Notes: a model not told the origin generated them from the sequence alone. A stretch of 64,000 bases of DNA from Longispora sp040681875 (GCF_040681875.1 NZ_JBFAZP010000005.1:248001-312000), one strand, 5' to 3'. Shown: positions 27,707 through 36,631, counted from the first letter of the stretch. A program made the numbers and translations.

Positions 27707-27720
27707 TGCCTGATCAGGCA
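27707..27720. promoter_or_regulatory. Perfect palindrome in the MFS/CGNR divergent promoter
   Basis: TGCCTGATCAGGCA, a perfect 14-bp dyad, 24 bp upstream of the MFS start and 46 bp upstream of the regulator start. Likely operator of the CGNR protein, but no binding evidence. Confidence 0.55.
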
Positions 27721-27765
27721 TGAGCATGCCACGTGATCACCTCACATGCAATAATTCATTCACCC

Positions 27766-28371
27766 ATGAGAGGGGTACTCGTGAAGTTCGGCCACATCGC
27801 GGGCGACCGCATGCTCGACCTGGTGAACACCGTCGATTGGCGCCTCGGCGGGGCCGAACGCGTGGAGAAGCTGGCGACCTACGCCGACGTGCTCGACTGG
27901 TGCGCCGAGTCCGGGCTGCTCGGCGCGGACGAGGCCGTGGCCCTGAGCGCCCTGGCCGCCCGGGACGACGCCCGCGCCGAGCGGGAACGGCTCCTGGTCC
28001 TGACGGCCCGCGAACGGGTCTACGCGGCGCTCTTCGAGGACGACCCCGGGGCCGCCGGGCACCTCGCGGAGCTGTACCGGGCGGCGATCGCGGCGGCCGA
28101 CCTGGTCCGCACCGGCGACCGCTGGGGGTGGCGGGACCGGGAGGCCGACCTCCGCCTGCCCCGGGACCGCATCGTCCGCGGGTTGGTGGACCTGACCCGG
28201 CGCGAGGACCTCGACCGGCTGCACCAGTGCGAGGACGTCAAGTGCGGCTGGGTCTACCTGGACACGTCGCCGAGGCGGAACCGCCGCTGGTGCGACACGA
28301 AGGACTGCGGCGACCGCAACCGCGCCCGCGCCTACTACGCCCGGCAGAAGGCGAAGGCCGGCCCGGCCTGA
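27766..28371 (+). CDS. CGNR zinc-finger (ABATE-domain) transcriptional regulator
   Basis: 201 aa. ATG 27766 (MRGVLVKFGHIAG) is preferred over one 33 bp earlier since homologs begin close to FGHIAGDRMLDLVNT. The N-terminal ABATE domain is helical (ERVEKLATYADVLDWC). The C-terminal CGNR-type finger has HQCEDVKCGWVYLDTSPRR followed by RRWCDTKDCGDRNRARAYYARQK, with four Cys for zinc and the RNRAR DNA-binding segment. Probably represses or activates the divergent MFS gene. A hairpin terminator follows. Confidence 0.87.
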   Translation: MRGVLVKFGHIAGDRMLDLVNTVDWRLGGAERVEKLATYADVLDWCAESGLLGADEAVALSALAARDDARAERERLLVLTARERVYAALFEDDPGAAGHLAELYRAAIAAADLVRTGDRWGWRDREADLRLPRDRIVRGLVDLTRREDLDRLHQCEDVKCGWVYLDTSPRRNRRWCDTKDCGDRNRARAYYARQKAKAGPA

Positions 28372-28391
28372 CCCGCCGCCAGCTCGGCGGG
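28372..28391 (+). terminator. Short hairpin after the CGNR gene
   Basis: 7-bp stem CCCGCCG / CGGCGGG, 6-nt loop, immediately after the stop codon. Confidence 0.45.
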
Positions 28392-28464
28392 GACCCGAAC
28401 GGGCGTGCGACGCCACGGTTCCCGACGCGACGGGTCCGTCCAGGGCGGTCCGGCCGTCGTGGGT

Positions 28465-28513
28465 TCGGGTCGGCCGGCACCCCGTAGTCAGAAAATGGCT
28501 GTTGACCTGGCTT
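28465..28513 (+). repeat. Imperfect direct repeat, copy B (right of the MFS/CGNR pair)
   Basis: Same orientation as copy A, 2,108 bp away; identical over TCGGGTCGGCCGGCACC, a central AAA, and TTGACCTGGCT with divergence between. Suggests duplication at insertion of the enclosed gene pair, or duplicated 3'-end sequences. Confidence 0.7.
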
Positions 28514-28523
28514 TCTACAGCGA

Positions 28524-28560
28524 ACCGCCCCCGCGCCACCGTGCGGCGGGCGGGGGCGGT
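28524..28560 (-). terminator. Terminator of the DHA2 transporter operon
   Basis: Perfect 11-bp stem ACCGCCCCCGC / GCGGGGGCGGT with a 15-nt loop that can pair further, 11 bp past the transporter stop codon. Confidence 0.75.
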
Positions 28561-28570
28561 CGGCATGCGG

Positions 28571-30145
28571 CTACAGCGCGTTCGACTCCGCCAGGGCCTC
28601 CGCGGCCTCCGGGGTCGGCGCGCCCTTGAGCGTCTTGTCCGGCAGGAACAGCGAGATCACCACGGCCACCAGGGACACGGCCGCCGCGATCCAGAAGACC
28701 GTGTGCAGCGAGTTCACGAAGGAGTCCTGGATCGCGCCCTTGACCGCGGCGGGCAGCTGCGCGATCTCCTGCGGCGAGGTCAGCAGGCTGGCCATGTCCT
28801 TGTCCTTCAGGGCCGCGGCCTGCTCGGGCGGCAGCTGGACCATCGCCTTCGGCAACAGCTCGGCCATCCAGTCGGCGAGCTTCGTGGACAGCACCGCGCC
28901 GAGGATCGCCACCCCGAACGAGCCGCCCAGCGAGCGGGAGAACGTCGAGGTGGAGGTCGCCACGCCCAGGTCCTTGGGGGCCACGGCGTTCTGCACGGCC
29001 AGCACCAGCGGCTGCATGCACAGGCCCAGCCCGATGCCGACGATCGCCATGTAGATCGCGGTCTGCCACAGCGGGGTGGCCACCTGGAGCTGGGTGAACA
29101 GGCCCAACCCGGCGGTCATCGTGACGGTGCCGCCGACGATGAACCACTTGTACTTGCCGATCTTGCTGATCGCCTGACCGGCCACGATCGAGGTGAGGAT
29201 GATGCCGGCCATCATGGGCAGCATCTGGAGCCCCGACTCGGTGGGGGTGTAGCCCTTGACGATCTGCAGGTACATCGGGATGTAGATGATGCCGCCGAAC
29301 ATGCCGACGCCGAGGACGAACGCGGCCAGGTTCGAGATCGAGAACGTCAGCGTCCCGAACAGGCGCAACGGCAGGATCGGCTCACTGGCCCGGGTCTCGG
29401 CGTACAGGAACGCGGCGGCGAGTACGGCGCCGGCGGTGAAGAGGCCGATGATCGTCGGCGAGCCCCACGCGTACTCCTTGCCGCCCCAGGACGTGGCGAG
29501 CAGCAGCGCGACCACGCTGGCCACGAGCAGCCCCGCACCCAGGTAGTCGATCCTGTGGTCCTGGCGCTTGAACGGCACCCGGCGCAGCAGCCGGTCGATC
29601 ATGAACAGCGCGACCAGGCCGATCGGCAGGTTGATGTAGAAGATCCACCGCCAGTTGTGGTCGGCGAAGTAGCCGCCCAGCAGCGGGCCCGCGACGCTGG
29701 ACAGGCCGAACACCGCGCCGAACAGGCCCTGGTACCGGCCGCGCTCCCGGGGCGGGACGACATCGGAGATGATCGTGAAGGCCAGCGTCATCAGGCCGCC
29801 GGCGCCCAGGCCCTGGATCCCGCGGAACAGGATCAACTGGATCATGTTCTGGGACAGGCCGGCGAGCAGCGAACCGATCAGGAACGTGACGATCGCGAAC
29901 AGCAGCAGCGGCCGGCGGCCGTACAGGTCGGAGATCTTGCCGTACAGCGGGGTCGAGGCGGTCGACGCCAGCAGGTACGCGGTCACCACCCACGAGTAGT
30001 GGTTCAGACCGCCGAGCTGCCCGACGATGGTGGGCAACGCCGTGCCGACGATCATCTGGTCGAGCGCCGCGAGCAGCATGCCGAGCATGAGCCCGGACAT
30101 CAACGTCCAGATCTGTTTCGGGCTGAGTTGTACGTTCACTGTCAC
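28571..30145 (-). CDS. DHA2-family (EmrB/QacA) drug efflux transporter
   Basis: 524 aa, 14 TM helices, proton-driven exporter. Motif A is GKISDLYGRRPLLL, motif C-like region SVAGPLLGGYFADHNWRWIFYINLPIG is diagnostic for the 14-TM DHA2 group; motif D1 (LDQMIVGTALPTI) is present near the N-terminus. GTG 30145 is chosen: GGAGG lies 5 bp upstream and the start overlaps the stop of marR (GTGA), so the two genes are translationally coupled. C-terminal tail is Ala/Glu-rich. Probably controlled by the upstream MarR protein. Confidence 0.92.
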   Translation of the reverse strand: MTVNVQLSPKQIWTLMSGLMLGMLLAALDQMIVGTALPTIVGQLGGLNHYSWVVTAYLLASTASTPLYGKISDLYGRRPLLLFAIVTFLIGSLLAGLSQNMIQLILFRGIQGLGAGGLMTLAFTIISDVVPPRERGRYQGLFGAVFGLSSVAGPLLGGYFADHNWRWIFYINLPIGLVALFMIDRLLRRVPFKRQDHRIDYLGAGLLVASVVALLLATSWGGKEYAWGSPTIIGLFTAGAVLAAAFLYAETRASEPILPLRLFGTLTFSISNLAAFVLGVGMFGGIIYIPMYLQIVKGYTPTESGLQMLPMMAGIILTSIVAGQAISKIGKYKWFIVGGTVTMTAGLGLFTQLQVATPLWQTAIYMAIVGIGLGLCMQPLVLAVQNAVAPKDLGVATSTSTFSRSLGGSFGVAILGAVLSTKLADWMAELLPKAMVQLPPEQAAALKDKDMASLLTSPQEIAQLPAAVKGAIQDSFVNSLHTVFWIAAAVSLVAVVISLFLPDKTLKGAPTPEAAEALAESNAL

Positions 30146-30597
30146 TGTTCCTCCACGGCGCAACGCGCGGCCATCGCTTGGTTCAACTGCGTGAACAGCC
30201 GGGCGAACTCGGCCCGTTCGGTCTCGTTCCAGTCACTGAGCATCGAGGAGATCTCGCCCCGCCACCTGCTCCGGTTGTGCTCCAGGACCGCGTGGCCCTG
30301 CTCGCTGACCCGGACCAGGCTGGCCCGCCCGTCGGCCGGGTCGGCGTCCCGCTCGACCATCCCGGCGGCCTCCAGCGCGGCCACCTGGCGGCTGATCGTC
30401 GACAGGTTGAGCTGCGCGAGACCCGCCAGGGCGGTCAGCCGCAGCGGGCCGTCGGTGTCGATCATGCCGAGCAGGATGTACGCCGGCCGTTCCAGTCCGT
30501 CGTCCTGCGGCTTGATCAACTGGAAGAGGGCCTGGGACCTGCGGAAGAACAGTCCGATCTGACCGAGGATCTCGTCAGAGGGATTGGGGGGCTTCAT
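30142..30597 (-). CDS. MarR-family transcriptional regulator
   Basis: 151 aa. ATG 30597 (MKPPNPSDEILGQIGLFF) has AAGGAG 6 bp upstream; the open frame extends 51 bp further but without such a site. wHTH: GPLRLTALAGLAQLNLSTISRQVAALEAAGMVERDADPADGRASLVRVSEQG, with the DGR wing typical of MarR. First gene of a two-gene operon with the DHA2 transporter; it likely represses the operon until a toxic ligand binds. The divergent MFS gene 134 bp away may share control. Confidence 0.92.
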   Translation of the reverse strand: MKPPNPSDEILGQIGLFFRRSQALFQLIKPQDDGLERPAYILLGMIDTDGPLRLTALAGLAQLNLSTISRQVAALEAAGMVERDADPADGRASLVRVSEQGHAVLEHNRSRWRGEISSMLSDWNETERAEFARLFTQLNQAMAARCAVEEQ

Positions 30598-30731
30598 GCG
30601 ACTCCTTCGCGCACGCCGAAACACTTGCTCGCTGAAAGCATCCATCATCCGGAACGCCCGTGTCCCGAAACCCCTTCATCTTGTGACCAGTCGCACCCGG
30701 AAATCGGTCGACCGGTCCGTGACCGGGGAGA

Positions 30732-32063
30732 ATGCTGGGGCCCGTGAATATCAGACGCTGGGTCCCGGACCTGAGCCCCCTGCGCGACTTCCGCGACTTC
30801 CGGCTCGTGTTCAGCGCCCGGAGCGTCACCTTCCTCGGCGCGATGATCACGCACGTGACGGTCCCGTACCAGCTGTACGAGATCACCCACGACGTGTTCG
30901 CCGTCGGGCTGATGGGGCTGTGTGAGCTGGTACCCCTCCTGTTCATGGCCTTCGTGGGCGGCGCGCTCGCCGACTACGTCGACCGCCGCAAACTCGTCCT
31001 CTACAGCGAACTGGCCTTCGCCGTCCTGGTCGGCGTCCTGATGCTCAACTCGCTGTCCGGCGCGCCCCAGCTCTGGGTGCTCTACGTGTTCGCCGGGCTC
31101 ACGGCGGGCGTCGCCGGCATCCAGCGCCCCGCCCTCGACTCGATCATCCCCCGGCTGGTCACCCCCGAGAAGCTGCCCGCCGCGATCTCCCTGAAGTCCA
31201 CCGCGACGACGGCCGCGATGCTCGCCGGGCCTGCCGTCGCGGGCCTGCTGATCGCCACCGTCCCCATCCCCTGGGTGTACGCGGTCGACCTCGCCACCTA
31301 CGCGTTCTCCCTGGTCTGCCTGCTCCTGGTGCGCGCGGTCGCCCCGCCCGAGGCCGCCGAGCGCCCCAGCCTGCGCACCGTGGTGACCGGCCTGCGGTAC
31401 GCGCGGAGCCGCCAGGAACTGATGGGCACGTACCTGATCGACATGAACGCCATGTTCTTCGGCATGCCCACCGCCCTCTTCCCGGCCCTGGCCCTCAAAC
31501 TCGGCGGCCCCGGCGTCCTCGGCCTGCTCTACTCGGCCCCCGCCCTGGGCGCGCTCGTCGCCTCCCTGACCTCCCGCTGGGCCGAACGGATCCACCGGCA
31601 CGGCCTCGCGGTCGCGCTCGCGGCGGCCGGATGGGGGCTGGCGATCATCGGCTTCGGGCTGTCCGAGGCGCTCTGGCTGGCGCTGTTGTTCCTGGCCCTG
31701 GCCGGCTGGGCCGACATGGTCTCCGGCCTGTTCCGGAGCACCATGTGGGGTCAGACCATCCCCGACCGGCTGCGCGGCCGGCTCGCCGGCATCGAGGTGA
31801 TCTCGTACTCCTCGGGGCCCACCCTCGGGCAGGTCGAGTCCGGGATCGCGGCGAAACTCGTCGGGGTGACCGGCTCGGTGGTGACCGGCGGGGTGCTGTG
31901 CGTCGTCGGCACGGTCGCGATCTCGGCGCTGCTGCCGAAGTTCATCTCCTACGACAACCGGGAGGGGATCGCGGTGCGCGAGGCGGAGGAGGCGGCGCTG
32001 CTCCTGGAGGCCGCGCCGCCGGACGGGGACAAGCCTGCGGCGCCGGTACCCGGATCACAGTGA
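30732..32063 (+). CDS. MFS transporter (EntS-like)
   Basis: 443 aa (or 439 from GTG 30744, which has a better placed GGGG). 12 TM helices. FRDFRLVFSARSVTFLGAMITHVTVPYQLYEIT and GALADYVDRRKLVLYSE are typical of the EntS/MFS_3 exporter group, which exports siderophores or drugs. The C-terminal VISYSSGPTLGQVESGIAAKLVG is also family-like. Divergent from marR; substrate unknown. The end of the gene lies within a long inverted repeat. Confidence 0.87.
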   Translation: MLGPVNIRRWVPDLSPLRDFRDFRLVFSARSVTFLGAMITHVTVPYQLYEITHDVFAVGLMGLCELVPLLFMAFVGGALADYVDRRKLVLYSELAFAVLVGVLMLNSLSGAPQLWVLYVFAGLTAGVAGIQRPALDSIIPRLVTPEKLPAAISLKSTATTAAMLAGPAVAGLLIATVPIPWVYAVDLATYAFSLVCLLLVRAVAPPEAAERPSLRTVVTGLRYARSRQELMGTYLIDMNAMFFGMPTALFPALALKLGGPGVLGLLYSAPALGALVASLTSRWAERIHRHGLAVALAAAGWGLAIIGFGLSEALWLALLFLALAGWADMVSGLFRSTMWGQTIPDRLRGRLAGIEVISYSSGPTLGQVESGIAAKLVGVTGSVVTGGVLCVVGTVAISALLPKFISYDNREGIAVREAEEAALLLEAAPPDGDKPAAPVPGSQ

Positions 32064-32087
32064 GATCCGTGTACACGACGCCGCAGG
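32034..32087 (+). repeat. Nested inverted repeat around the MFS stop codon
   Basis: Outer arms CCTGCGGCG (32034-32042) and CGCCGCAGG (32079-32087); inner arms GGATC (32052-32056) and GATCC (32064-32068) enclosing the stop codon. Could act as a terminator or mRNA-stabilising structure, followed by an AT-rich stretch with a T5 run. Confidence 0.5.
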
Positions 32088-32200
32088 CCCCTGCACCCCC
32101 CGCAGGTCTTCGAACCATCTCGGTTCTGCAATATTTTTAGCATTTCGGACAAAGGCAGGGGGCAAAACGGGAGTTTTTCCTCCCCGATAGAGTTTTCCGC

Positions 32201-33025
32201 ATGGGCATGCTGTGCGCCGTCAGCTTCAACCGGTACGGACGGCTCTATTACCTCGACCCCGGCGACCTCACCCCCCAGGTCGGGGACAAGGTGCTCGTCC
32301 CCACCGACGACGGCGCGGCGGTCGCCGAGTGCGTCTGGGCCGCCCAGTGGGTCACCGAGGACACCGACGGTTTCCCCAAGCTGGTCGGGCTCGCGGGCGA
32401 GGAGGACCTGACCCGCGACGCGTACATCCGCAAGCGCAAGGCCGAGGCCAAGGTCGCCGCCAAGAAGCTGATCCGCGCCCACGACCTGCCCATGAAGATC
32501 GTCGGCGTCGACCACGTCCCCGGCGGCGACGTCGACCGCAGCACCGTCTACTTCACCGCCCCGCAACGCGTCGACTTCCGGGGCCTGGTCCGCGACCTCG
32601 GTGCCACCCTCAAATGCCGGGTCGAACTCCGCCAGCTCTCCGCCCGCGACTCCGCCCGGATCCAGGGCGGCATCGGCTCCTGCGGCCGCGACCTGTGCTG
32701 CGCCACGTTCCTCACCGACTTCGAGCCGGTCACCATCCGGATGGCCAAGGACCAGGACCTGCCGCTGAACCCGCTGCGGATCTCCGGGGCGTGCGGGCGG
32801 CTGATGTGCTGCCTGAAGTACGAGCACCCGCTGTACCAGCAGTTCCAGGCCACCGCGCCGGCTGTCGGGTCCCGGGTGACCACGGATGACGGGGACGGGC
32901 GGGTGGTCGCGCACAACGTGCCGAGTGACTCGGTGGTGGTGCGGATGGACTCGGACGGGTCGCGGGCCTCGTGTAGCCGGGCTTCGGTGTGTGGGCCTCG
33001 GCGGGCTTACGAGAGCCTCGACTAG
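32201..33025 (+). CDS. ricT: PSP1/RicT-family iron-sulfur regulatory protein
   Basis: 274 aa PSP1-domain protein, homolog of Bacillus RicT (YaaT), which with RicA/RicF carries Fe-S clusters and affects RNA maturation; the actinomycete function is not established. The sequence begins MGMLCAVSFNRYGRLYYLDPG, has the basic helix RKRKAEAKVAAKKLI, and two cysteine clusters GSCGRDLCCATF and ACGRLMCCLKYEHP that are the family's metal sites. It follows holB in other actinomycetes; here transporter genes are inserted between. No strong SD is seen; a GGGAG-T5C-CTCCC hairpin (32169-32184) sits just upstream of the start. Confidence 0.88.
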   Translation: MGMLCAVSFNRYGRLYYLDPGDLTPQVGDKVLVPTDDGAAVAECVWAAQWVTEDTDGFPKLVGLAGEEDLTRDAYIRKRKAEAKVAAKKLIRAHDLPMKIVGVDHVPGGDVDRSTVYFTAPQRVDFRGLVRDLGATLKCRVELRQLSARDSARIQGGIGSCGRDLCCATFLTDFEPVTIRMAKDQDLPLNPLRISGACGRLMCCLKYEHPLYQQFQATAPAVGSRVTTDDGDGRVVAHNVPSDSVVVRMDSDGSRASCSRASVCGPRRAYESLD

Positions 33026-33160
33026 GGCGGGGGTTCGGCCCGGCCCGGGGTGCCGGCCAGGCCCGGGGAGTGCCCGTGAGCCGAGCCGGCGCGTGCCGGA
33101 GCCCGGGCGGAACCGGGAATCCTGCCGGGCGCCCGGCTCCGCCGTACCCGTCGAAGGGTT

Positions 33161-34933
33161 TTAGGACAGGACGATCGGGGGCTCGATCAGGTGGGGGACC
33201 AGGGGGTCTTTCGGGGCGAGGAGGCTGGGGCCGGGGCCCGTGTTCGCCTGCCAGGCGCGGCCCGAGCGCTCCAGGCCGATCGGGTAGATCGTCAACGAGC
33301 CGTCCTTCGCGAACCGCATCCGCAGGAACGACTTCGAGTCGATGATGCCCTGCCCGGCGAACAGCTCGTTGCGGTTCACGCCCCACCGGTCGGCGACCAG
33401 CAGGTACAGCGCCACGATCTGCACGCCCAACACCGAGACCACCGGTAGGTACAGCACCGTGGACGCCGAGGCCCAGGGCGGTTCGAGGTGTACGAACGGC
33501 AGCCGGTTCCAGACATACATCCCGGCCAGCGCCAGCCCCACGTGCGTCACCCCGTGCGCGAACCCGGCGAACCAGTGCCGTTTCCGGATCACCCGGGCCT
33601 CCAGCGTGGAGAACCCGACCGTCGCCGCGAACGCCACCGCCACCATCCCCATCACCGGCAACGTCAGGATCCGGGGCCGCGAGGACACGAACGCCAGCAG
33701 CATCAGGGTGTGCAGCAGCCCGATCAGCAGCGCGAACGTCGGGTTCTGCCACGGCATCCGCCAGAACACGCCCCAGCCGTACCGCTTCGAGTCCGCCTGG
33801 CTCGGATACGTCGCCCGCAACGGGTGCACCGCCGCCCCCGCGACCACCGGCACCGCGATCCCCTTCGGCAACCCGTGCGTGCCCGCCAGGTACGCCCCGC
33901 CGCCGCCACAGGTGATGAACCCGTCCCCGTACCGCGCGTAGTGGTGCGCGTCCCCGGACAGGTGCAGCTTCACCGTGACGTCGTGGTCCCCGATGATCTT
34001 CTTGATGAAGTACTTGATCGTGTCGTACTCGCTCGGCTTCTCCTCCGTGTACACCCACGACGGCGCCGGCGACGCGATGATCACCTTGTCGCCGGGCTTC
34101 AACTCCTTCGCCGCCGCCCGGAAATAGTCCATCTGCGGCTCGTCGAGATACGCGTCGAACTGCTCGTCGATCGCGTACAGCCACCAGCCGTGCGGCAGCT
34201 TCAGCGCGAAGTAGCTCCGGCTCTGCGGACTGCGCCAGCCGCCGAAGTGTCTCCCCTTGCCGAAGAGGCGGAGGAAGGCGGTCAGGCCGTCGTACCAGTC
34301 GTGGTTGCCCGGGAGGGCGTAGAGCGCCGGGGCGCGCATGTCGGCGCCGTCGTCGTCGGAATCGGGGAAGGCCGTGGTGTAGGGGCCCTCGCAGCGTTCG
34401 CGGTAGGCGATGGCGGAGCCTACGGGGTAGACCTGGTCGCCGCCCATGACGAGGACCTGGCCCCGGGGGAGGAAGAGAGGAGCCGGCTCGGCGCCCGATG
34501 TCGCGCCGGTCCCGCTGGGCGCTCCGGACAGTGTGGCGGCGGTCCCGTCGAGTGGCCGGGCGGACGCGGCGTCGTGCGGCGCGGAAGGCGTGCTGGGCCG
34601 GGTGCCTGCCCCGGGGCCGGGCATGGCCATGGAGTCGACGCCCAGGACGCTCGGCCCGGGGCGCGGCGGCGCGGGACTCAACCCGGACTGGGCGAGCAGA
34701 TACGCGACCGAGTACGTCGAGTCGAACCCGTCGCCGACATCCGCGACATAGTCCAGCCACAGCTCGTCGCTGTCATGCCGGAACGTCGGCTGCTCGAACA
34801 TCGCCTGTAGCTCACGTTTATCCAGGTATGCCCCGAAACGTTGCGCCAGGAGCACGCGCAGGGCCGTCCCCGCCAGTTGCCCCGGCGCGAACCAGGCGAC
34901 GGGCTTCTTCCGGATTGGTTCCGTGGTGTCCAT
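33161..34933 (-). CDS. Membrane metallophosphoesterase
   Basis: 590 aa. Calcineurin-like phosphoesterase motifs are spread over the N-terminal half: DVGDGFDST (D.GDG), MGGDQVYP, LPGNHDWYDG, and LSGDAHHYARY supplying the metal-binding His pair. Between motifs 1 and 2 is a Pro/Ser/Thr/Ala-rich insert (about residues 85-150) of low complexity. After about residue 385 come five to six hydrophobic segments (FALLIGLLHTLMLLAFV; VAVAFAATVGFS; LALAGMYVW; VVSVLGVQIVALYLLVAD), so the catalytic domain is membrane-tethered, probably cytoplasmic as no signal peptide is present. The substrate is unknown. It ends the core segment next to tRNA-Thr. Confidence 0.86.
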   Translation of the reverse strand: MDTTEPIRKKPVAWFAPGQLAGTALRVLLAQRFGAYLDKRELQAMFEQPTFRHDSDELWLDYVADVGDGFDSTYSVAYLLAQSGLSPAPPRPGPSVLGVDSMAMPGPGAGTRPSTPSAPHDAASARPLDGTAATLSGAPSGTGATSGAEPAPLFLPRGQVLVMGGDQVYPVGSAIAYRERCEGPYTTAFPDSDDDGADMRAPALYALPGNHDWYDGLTAFLRLFGKGRHFGGWRSPQSRSYFALKLPHGWWLYAIDEQFDAYLDEPQMDYFRAAAKELKPGDKVIIASPAPSWVYTEEKPSEYDTIKYFIKKIIGDHDVTVKLHLSGDAHHYARYGDGFITCGGGGAYLAGTHGLPKGIAVPVVAGAAVHPLRATYPSQADSKRYGWGVFWRMPWQNPTFALLIGLLHTLMLLAFVSSRPRILTLPVMGMVAVAFAATVGFSTLEARVIRKRHWFAGFAHGVTHVGLALAGMYVWNRLPFVHLEPPWASASTVLYLPVVSVLGVQIVALYLLVADRWGVNRNELFAGQGIIDSKSFLRMRFAKDGSLTIYPIGLERSGRAWQANTGPGPSLLAPKDPLVPHLIEPPIVLS

Positions 34934-35108
34934 CGCTGAGCACCTTAGCGACTCCGATCTTGTGTCGGATAGATGCCTGTCATGGACCTGTCAGAGCGAA
35001 TGTCCGCTGGTCGGGGTGGTGGTGTGGGGTGGTCCGGGGGTGGTTCGCGGGAACGGGGCGGTTCGCGTATGCTGGTCCGGCGTGAGTGCCCGCACTCGCG
35101 TGTTGTGT

Positions 35109-35182
35109 GCCGCCTTAGCTCAGCTGGCCAGAGCAACGCACTCGTAATGCGTAGGTCTCGGGTTCGAATCCCGAAGGCGGCT
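35109..35182 (+). tRNA. tRNA-Thr (anticodon CGT)
   Basis: 74 nt cloverleaf. Acceptor stem GCCGCCT / AGGCGGC, D-arm GCTC...GAGC, anticodon stem ACGCA / TGCGT around loop CTCGTAA (anticodon CGT), T-arm TCGGG-TTCGAAT-CCCGA, discriminator T, CCA not encoded. tRNA genes are frequent integration sites; the region to the right is island-like. Confidence 0.97.
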
Positions 35183-35187
35183 CCTCT

Positions 35188-35229
35188 GAGGCCCAGGTCA
35201 GACGGTGTTTTCCGTCCAGCCTGGGCCTC
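35188..35229 (+). terminator. Terminator after tRNA-Thr
   Basis: Two-step hairpin with perfect outer arms GAGGCCCAGG / CCTGGGCCTC and inner GACGG / CCGTC around a TGTTTT loop, 6 bp after the tRNA. Confidence 0.8.
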
Positions 35230-35265
35230 ACATCGTCGGAGCGCGTTGCACCCGCGTTGCATAAC

Positions 35266-35600
35266 TCGCTCCACGATGCCTTCCGGAAGCCCCCGCTCGC
35301 CGTCGAACGGCCTACCTCCCCGCCACAGACCAGATCGTCCTCATCGACGTCACCACCAGCAAGCGCCTCGCCGGATCCGGCAACAAGATCGCCGTCCTGC
35401 GCCGCTGCCGCACCCTCCACCGTGCCGACGGAACCACCGGCACCGCGCCGCGCGCGGTCGTCGGAGCCCTCCTGCAGTTGCGCCTCGGCATCGAGGGTGG
35501 GTACCGGTTCACGATCCTCCCCGACACCGATGACCGGGGCTGCTGGGCGAACTTCCGCCGCGCCTCCACCCTGCACGTACCTCTCAGGTACCGGGGCGGT
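35266..35600 (+). pseudogene. Gene remnant without start, plus strand
   Basis: In one plus-strand frame after a stop at 35263, the sequence reads natural protein (YLPATDQIVLIDVTTSKRL, AVVGALLQLRLGIEGGYRFT, DDRGCWANFRRASTLHVPL) with normal codon bias and no start codon before LVLID. It then runs into the opposite-strand zinc-knuckle gene. It appears to be the 3' part of a gene broken during island rearrangement. I do not recognise the family. Confidence 0.35.
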
Positions 35601-35633
35601 TCGTCGCGGCAGCAGTTCGCCAGCTCAGCCCGC

Positions 35634-36631
35634 TCACGGCTCTGGTGTGCTGGCGGCTTCGCGGTGGATTTCGAGTACCACCCGGGTGCCGCCGGTGTCC
35701 GTGTTCTCGGTCCGGACCACGGTCGCGGTGACCTTCTCCGCCGACGGCCCTACCGGTCCGCGCCCGTGGTACTCGTCCATCAATCGCTGTCGCTCTTCGG
35801 GCTCGAAGTCCCCTCGGGCCAAGCGCCTGCCCAGCGCGCGTCGGGCCGCAGCCTCAGCCTTCGCCCGGGCACGACGTTCGCTTGCCTTCTCCACGTACGG
35901 CTTAAGCTGCTTTGGGGGGATCACTCGCACACGTTGTGCTTCACGTTCGGCTGTTGCCGCCGCGCGGGCGTTGAAACTGGCGTCCAGGCACGCACGACAC
36001 CTGCAGCCTGCCAACGCACCATGATCAGCGCCGACCTTGGGCTTGCGCCGAGCCGTCTCGCGGGCAATCCGGCACGGCTCGCACCGGCACTTGTAGAGCT
36101 TGAACCCGGTAACGGTGCCATGGCGAGGGTCATCGACCGCGAGCCTGCCTCACGGCTCCTGGTGGCGGCCAGGTACTTGTCGCGGTGAGCCTCAGAACAT
36201 GGCGCGCACCGGCAACCCAGATTGCCGTAGCCGTTCTCCGTTCCGTGTCGCGGGTCGTCTGGAGCGAGTTCCGTGCGAACCTTCTTACGGCTGCGGGTCT
36301 GGGCGGCCTGCGCAGCCCTGCACAGAACGCACCGGCATTTCAGGGTGCTGTACGTCGATGCAAGTCCGTGGCGCGGATCGCCCGGCGGCGGCGGTACTCG
36401 CTCGCGGGACTGGACCCACCGCCGATTGGCGTCCTTGCACAGCTCGCACTTGCAGCCATGGTCGCTGTACCCGTGCACGGTGCCATGTCGATGGTCGCCC
36501 TCTGACAATCCTCGAGCGCGCAGTTCTCTCTTGTACTTTGCGTAGGCGGCCCGGCAGTCGTCGCACCTGCATTTGTGGGCGGAGTAGCCCTTACTCGTGC
36601 CGTGGGGGAAGTTCGGAGAGTCCCGATCCAT
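35634..36631 (-). pseudogene. Six-repeat HG-GY-CxCxxC zinc-knuckle protein, frameshifted
   Basis: From ATG 36631 the frame encodes four tandem modules of the type HG(T)xxGYxxxxCxCxxC (HGTSKGYSAHKCRCDDC; HGTVHGYSDHGCKCELC; HGLASTYSTLKCRCVLC; HGTENGYGNLGCRCAPC). Near 36130-36150 the frame is lost, and the next frame continues at once with DDPRHGTVTGFKLYKCRCEPC and HGALAGCRCRAC, then a basic helical tail ending EIHREAASTPEP at 35634. The linker DDPRHGT after the shift matches the linker before module 4, so one gene of about 330 aa is broken by a single-base change. I recall such modules in actinobacteriophage and mobile-element proteins; the Cys probably bind zinc. Function unknown. Confidence 0.72.

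Noticed and set aside
26339..28560. Insertion sequence between the direct repeats
   Set aside because: No transposase, no terminal inverted repeats and no short target duplication; only a regulator and a transporter lie between the repeats.
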